Assembly: GCA_019421105.1 (NCBI GenBank)
Contig: JAHZFY010000057.1
Location: forward strand, 1 to 7,378
Length of the DNA: 7,378 bases
Direction of reading: 5' to 3'
Source of the DNA: a bacterium
GTDB lineage: Bacteria; Bacillota_I; Bacilli_A; RFN20; CAG-826
Part shown: positions 6,211-7,378 of the stretch, in pieces
Layout: each line of letters begins with the position of its first letter
Position numbering within the stretch: position 1 is the stretch's first letter
Program-made: the position numbers and the translations under genes
Notes under the pieces: generated by a model
Databases searched by the model: none
Told to the model about the DNA's origin: nothing
Seen by the model: only the letters and a program-made list of their open reading frames with translations

Positions 6211-7150
6211 AATTTATTTTTGCATGTCCTGAAGAACCAAATACATTTTTCATTTTGTATCTAATCATTTCAGTGACAGCGTTTTTTGCTGGAGTGGTGT
6301 ATTTTCTTATTTCGTATTCTTTTGGATTTTCAACAAAATATTTTCTTACTTCACCTGTCCAACAAACTCTTAAATCAGTTCCAACATTGATTTTACAAAC
6401 AGCATGTCTTGAAGCTTCTCTTAACATATCTTCTGGAATGCCGATTGCTTCTGGCATATTGCCACCATATGTATTTAAAACCTCTAAATATTTATGAGGT
6501 ACAGAACTAGCTCCATGCAATACAAGTGGGAAATCTGGTAATCGATTTTCAATTTCTTCTAAAATATCAAATCTTAATTGTGGTTTTTGTCCAGGTTTAA
6601 ACTTATATGCTCCATGAGCGGTTCCAATAGCGATGGCTAGACTATCGATATTAGTTCTTTTTACAAATTCAATAACATCATCAGGATGAGTGAAATGTCC
6701 ATATTTATCATCGACTTTGACATCATCTTCAATACCAGTAATCGAACCTAATTCAGATTCGACAACAACACCTTTAGCGTGGGCATAATCAACAACTTCT
6801 TTAGTGATTTTAATATTTTCTTCAAAATCTTTATCAGAAGCATCGATCATGACAGAGGTGAAACCATCATCGACACATTGCTTGCAGATTTCTATACTTT
6901 TTCCATGGTCTAGATGTAGAGCGATTTCTATTCCATCTTTGGCCGCTTCTTTAATGATCGCCATCAAATAATTAGGGCCGATATATTTTCTAACATTTTC
7001 GGTTATTTGTATGATGACAGGGGAGTTTTCTAATTTTGCTGCGTTTAAAACTGCGATCAATGTATCAAAAGTATCAACATTAAACGCTCCTATGGAGTAT
7101 CCGCCTTGATAGGCTCTTAAAAACATTTCTTTAGTAGTTACTAATGGCAT
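6209..7150 (-). CDS. fba: Class II fructose-bisphosphate aldolase
   Basis: 313 residues, a usual length. It cleaves fructose-1,6-bisphosphate to dihydroxyacetone phosphate and glyceraldehyde-3-phosphate in glycolysis, with a zinc ion. Visible hallmarks in order: GAFNV (21-25), LHLDHG with catalytic D81 and zinc ligand H82, ESELGS (131-136), GTAHG with H179, LHGASS with H212, and the phosphate/substrate loop KINVGTDLR (N255, D259, R261), ending FGSSGHA. Start ATG 7150 follows AAGGAG (7163-7158) by 7 bases. It is the second gene of an operon: only 11 bases separate it from the stop of a paralogous aldolase upstream, and the ribosome site overlaps that stop. Two aldolases in tandem suggest that one may prefer another ketose bisphosphate such as tagatose-1,6-bisphosphate; the sequence alone does not decide. 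Part of the coding sequence (6374-6428) is identical to the neighbour copy. Confidence 0.93.
   Translation of the reverse strand: MPLVTTKEMFLRAYQGGYSIGAFNVDTFDTLIAVLNAAKLENSPVIIQITENVRKYIGPNYLMAIIKEAAKDGIEIALHLDHGKSIEICKQCVDDGFTSVMIDASDKDFEENIKITKEVVDYAHAKGVVVESELGSITGIEDDVKVDDKYGHFTHPDDVIEFVKRTNIDSLAIAIGTAHGAYKFKPGQKPQLRFDILEEIENRLPDFPLVLHGASSVPHKYLEVLNTYGGNMPEAIGIPEDMLREASRHAVCKINVGTDLRVCWTGEVRKYFVENPKEYEIRKYTTPAKNAVTEMIRYKMKNVFGSSGHAKIN
6374..6428. repeat. 55-bp direct repeat, copy 1 (within fba)
   Basis: Identical base for base to 7324-7378, 950 bp away, and covering the codons for MLREASRHAVCKINVGTD. Identity breaks at once after the GTD codons, while the two proteins share only about a third of residues beyond. 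The other end cannot be judged because copy 2 reaches the window edge. Confidence 0.9.
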
Positions 7151-7157
7151 ATGTTTA

Positions 7158-7163
7158 CTCCTT
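7158..7163 (-). promoter_or_regulatory. Ribosome site of fba overlapping the upstream stop codon
   Basis: AAGGAG (7163-7158) shares two bases with the TAA stop (7164-7162) of the upstream aldolase, and lies 7 bases before ATG 7150. This arrangement suggests translational coupling in one transcript. Confidence 0.75.
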
Positions 7164-7378
7164 AATCATCCGCGTGACCTGCAGAGCCAAAGTAATTTAT
7201 TAATTTGTCTTTAACTAATTCTTTAATTGACGCCATTGCAGGTTTTATAAATACTCTTGCATCAAATTTTTCTGGATTATCGTGCAATGCTTTTCTAAAT
7301 GCACCGACATAGGCAACTCTAATATCAGTTCCAACATTGATTTTACAAACAGCATGTCTTGAAGCTTCTCTTAACATA
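7162..7378 (-). CDS. Second class II aldolase, C-terminal fragment cut by window edge
   Basis: The visible part is 71 codons ending in TAA; the N-terminal three quarters lies beyond the right edge, so the ATG at 7377 is internal, not a start. It carries the C-terminal aldolase signature KINVGTDIR (substrate/phosphate loop with conserved Asn, Asp, Arg) and ends FGSAGHADD, close to the FGSSGHAKIN end of the neighbour. By hand alignment, 19 of 53 residues after GTD match the downstream copy, so the two are diverged paralogues and not a recent duplication. It is first of the two in transcription order within the window; the promoter is outside. Family certain; whether this or the neighbour is the main glycolytic enzyme is unknown. 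Confidence 0.88.
   Translation of the reverse strand, partial: MLREASRHAVCKINVGTDIRVAYVGAFRKALHDNPEKFDARVFIKPAMASIKELVKDKLINYFGSAGHADD
7324..7378. repeat. 55-bp direct repeat, copy 2 (within second aldolase)
   Basis: Exact partner of 6374-6428. It runs to the last base of the window, so the true repeat may be longer. Confidence 0.9.

Noticed and set aside
6255..6497. 80-codon hydrophobic-looking open frame on the plus strand inside fba
   Set aside because: Antisense shadow of the aldolase; apparent hydrophobicity comes from the complement of charged A/T-rich codons.
1..7378. Possible Mycoplasma-type code with TGA as tryptophan
   Set aside because: All genes are intact under the standard code, tryptophan is TGG, and no in-frame TGA needs reading through. 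Absence of TGA stops in six genes is too little evidence.
1..7378. Search for a mobile element, defence system, CRISPR array, tRNA or riboswitch
   Set aside because: No transposase or integrase motif, no regularly spaced repeats, no tRNA-like cloverleaf and no known riboswitch core was seen; intergenic gaps are all under 130 bp.

Overview
The window looks like a chromosomal housekeeping stretch from an AT-rich, low-GC bacterium of the Firmicutes/Mollicutes-related group. The signs are strongly A/T-biased codons, Shine-Dalgarno sites of the AAGGAG type, a lipoteichoic-acid-synthase-type membrane protein, a Firmicutes-type short class I mannose-6-phosphate isomerase, and class II aldolases. Tryptophan is written TGG throughout, and the six visible stops are TAA (five) or TAG (one). 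TGA is therefore not needed as a sense codon and the standard bacterial code fits. I cannot name the species.

Layout, left to right. (1) 1-1165, minus: a CofE-like (F420-0:L-glutamate ligase family) protein, running off the left edge just short of its C-terminus. (2) 1218-2639, minus: an FAD-dependent dehydrogenase of the COG2509 type, with a hairpin-plus-U-tract between it and the CofE-like gene. (3) A divergent AT-rich intergenic region holding a near-perfect palindrome. (4) 2764-3321, plus: a nicotinamidase-like cysteine hydrolase. (5) 3339-5336, minus: an LTA-synthase-family membrane sulfatase-fold enzyme, convergent with (4). (6) A 95-bp divergent promoter region. (7) 5432-6202, plus: a short mannose-6-phosphate isomerase. 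(8) 6209-7150, minus: a class II fructose-bisphosphate aldolase, convergent with (7). (9) 7162-7378, minus: the C-terminal end of a second, tandem class II aldolase in the same operon, running off the right edge.

Functional reading: genes (7) to (9) belong to central sugar-phosphate metabolism (mannose-6-P/fructose-6-P interconversion and aldol cleavage). Gene (5) makes cell-surface polyglycerolphosphate or a related polymer. Gene (4) probably feeds NAD salvage. Genes (1) and (2) are redox/cofactor-related families whose exact role in such bacteria is not settled. No mobile element, CRISPR array, RNA gene or defence system is visible. I found no clearly new system. The most interesting signals are a 55-bp identical tract shared by the two otherwise diverged aldolases, a perfect -10 box placed so that the manA message should be leaderless, a shortened ManA, and two compact bidirectional terminators that contain the stop codons of both convergent genes.
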